From: Pseudanabaena sp. PCC 6802
GTDB lineage: Bacteria; Cyanobacteriota; Cyanobacteriia; Pseudanabaenales; Pseudanabaenaceae
DNA: 64,000 nt
Direction: 5' to 3'
Assembly: GCF_000332175.1 (NCBI RefSeq)
Contig: NZ_KB235910.1
Location: 798,278 to 862,277 of the forward strand
Every line of letters starts with the position of its first letter. The stretch's first letter is position 1. Below, piece after piece: positions 63,005 to 64,000 of this stretch. A program made the translations under genes and the position numbers. The notes beneath the pieces are model-generated. The model did not search any database. It saw only the letters and a list, made by a program, of their open reading frames with translations, and was not told the DNA's origin.

Positions 63005-64000
63005 ATGTACCATCAGCTATTTCGGCTAAGTCACCTCTACCTAGTTTGGCTAGCAGTTGCTCTGCTTAGCGATCTCTTGACTAATGCGACTGCTGCGCGG
63101 GCTTACTCTGAAAGATATGCAGATGCACCGTCGGCGATCGCATCTCAACCAGCAAATATCCCAACTACCCAGAAGACTTCCTCTCAGAACACTCCCCAGG
63201 CTGTTGCCCAAGTTGCAGTTCCACCTGAGATTACTCGCCCAGAAGATCGACGTACCCCATCGCCACCAGTCATTCCTCCCACTAAACTTCCACCACCCTC
63301 GGAATTACTAAAGCCATCTCCCCAAGAATCGCCACCCACTCTTGAATTACCGAACGTGTCAGGCACAATAACAGTCCAAAAATTTGAGGTTATCGGCAGT
63401 ACCGTATTTAGTACCGAGGAGCTAGAGCAGGTCACCAGGCCATTTACGCAACGTCCCATTACCTTTGCCGAGCTTTTACAAGTTCGGACTGCGATTACCA
63501 AACTCTACGTCGATCGCGGTTTCATCACCTCTGGAGCTTTTATCCCGCCTCAAACCATTGATGTTGGTGTCGTAAAGGTACAAGTTCTCGAAGGCAGTCT
63601 GGAAGCAATTGAGGTGAAAGGCTTGCAACGCCTGCATCCCGAATACGTGCGATCGCGCCTTGCCATTGCCACAAATAAGCCCCTGAACCGCGATCGCCTG
63701 ATTGAAGGTCTGCAACTCCTGCAACTAGATCCGCTGATTGCAAATATTTCGGCTGAACTGTCGACGGGAACGAAACCCGGTCAAAACCTGCTTTCAGTCA
63801 AGGTAACTGAAGCTAAAAGCTTTCATGGCGGGTTGACGATTGACAATCGCCGATCGCCCAGTGTCGGCACTATGCGACGGCAGGTACAAATTCGCGAAGA
63901 TAACTTATTCGGACAAGGTGATGGGATTGCGCTCACCTACACCAATACCGATGGTAGCAATGCCTACGACTTCAGTTATACCTATCCCATCAATCCTCAG
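63005..64000 (+). CDS. Two-partner secretion transporter TpsB (ShlB/FhaC type), N-terminal part
   Basis: 332 codons are visible and the gene runs off the right edge. The precursor has a signal peptide (about 1-33, near ARAY), a Pro-rich linker (to about 115), then POTRA domains (VSGTITVQKFEVIGSTVFS, ITFAELLQVRTAITKLYVDRG, and a second beginning EGSLEAIEVKGLQRLHPEYV) and the start of the outer-membrane barrel (HGGLTIDNRRSPSVG, EDNLFGQGDGIALTYT). TpsB proteins export a large TpsA exoprotein; none is visible here, so it may lie to the right. Confidence 0.93.
   Translation, partial: MYHQLFRLSHLYLVWLAVALLSDLLTNATAARAYSERYADAPSAIASQPANIPTTQKTSSQNTPQAVAQVAVPPEITRPEDRRTPSPPVIPPTKLPPPSELLKPSPQESPPTLELPNVSGTITVQKFEVIGSTVFSTEELEQVTRPFTQRPITFAELLQVRTAITKLYVDRGFITSGAFIPPQTIDVGVVKVQVLEGSLEAIEVKGLQRLHPEYVRSRLAIATNKPLNRDRLIEGLQLLQLDPLIANISAELSTGTKPGQNLLSVKVTEAKSFHGGLTIDNRRSPSVGTMRRQVQIREDNLFGQGDGIALTYTNTDGSNAYDFSYTYPINPQ

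Noticed and set aside
1-64000. tRNA, rRNA or riboswitch genes
   Set aside because: Intergenic regions were read for TPsiC-type GGTTCRAATCC and cloverleaf arms and for known riboswitch patterns; none was found by eye, though small RNAs cannot be excluded.

Overview
The window is a cyanobacterial chromosome segment. It encodes photosystem II D1 (psbA), the cytochrome b6f Rieske protein and cytochrome f (petC-petA), Psb32, two Vipp1/PspA proteins, an SLH-porin and COP23. It is also dense in the HIP1 octamer GCGATCGC, often several per kilobase. I cannot name the genus with confidence; nothing in the window places it more finely than cyanobacterium. No tRNA, rRNA or CRISPR array was seen.

Layout. 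1-2.3 kb: the start of a cation/proton antiporter, then an intact DDE insertion sequence with a target duplication, sitting inside an older palindromic repeat. 2.4-10.9 kb: two unknown genes, a site-2-protease-like membrane protein that has lost its HExxH motif, FBPase, petC-petA, and a Ser/Thr kinase. 11.2-17.4 kb: a run of exported proteins: COP23 protein, trypsin-like protease, porin, small secreted protein and RTX protein. 17.6-23.7 kb: minus-strand housekeeping genes (phzF-like, pyrF, gcvH, terC, rfbB, a COG0523 GTPase, a membrane protein). 23.7-26.2 kb: two solute-binding proteins of different families that share the same leader. 26.3-31.4 kb: psbA, a LigT-like 2H phosphoesterase, tandem vipp1/pspA, Psb32, a pentapeptide protein. 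31.6-38.0 kb: type IV pilus genes pilM-N-O-Q plus pilD. 38-47 kb: mixed small operons. 47.4-54.5 kb: alr, recQ, ompA-like, ruvA, nadK. 54.5-64 kb: lipoproteins, a Uma2 nuclease, a sugar-binding lipoprotein, a 1.1-kb repeat-filled gap, a VOC protein, an FkbM methyltransferase and the start of a TpsB transporter.

The strongest unusual signal is in pilN (35082-35894). The gene is split by an in-frame TAG. The cause is a 130-bp element with imperfect terminal inverted repeats and a perfect 5-bp target duplication (CTAAG). Insert plus duplication is 135 bp, so the frame is kept, and removing it on paper restores a continuous 225-residue PilN. Because PilN is a core alignment protein of the type IV pilus, this strain may have an altered or absent pilus, or make PilN from the remaining piece or by readthrough.

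The second theme is nested small repeats. At least four palindromic, GC-rich or inverted-repeat families occupy the intergenic spaces. Some are interrupted by other elements: the insertion sequence at 802-2285, an IS200/IS605-like non-coding element at about 60641-60939, and a 49-bp module found in two different repeat families. A 38-codon remnant of xisH overlaps the start of the sugar-binding lipoprotein gene.
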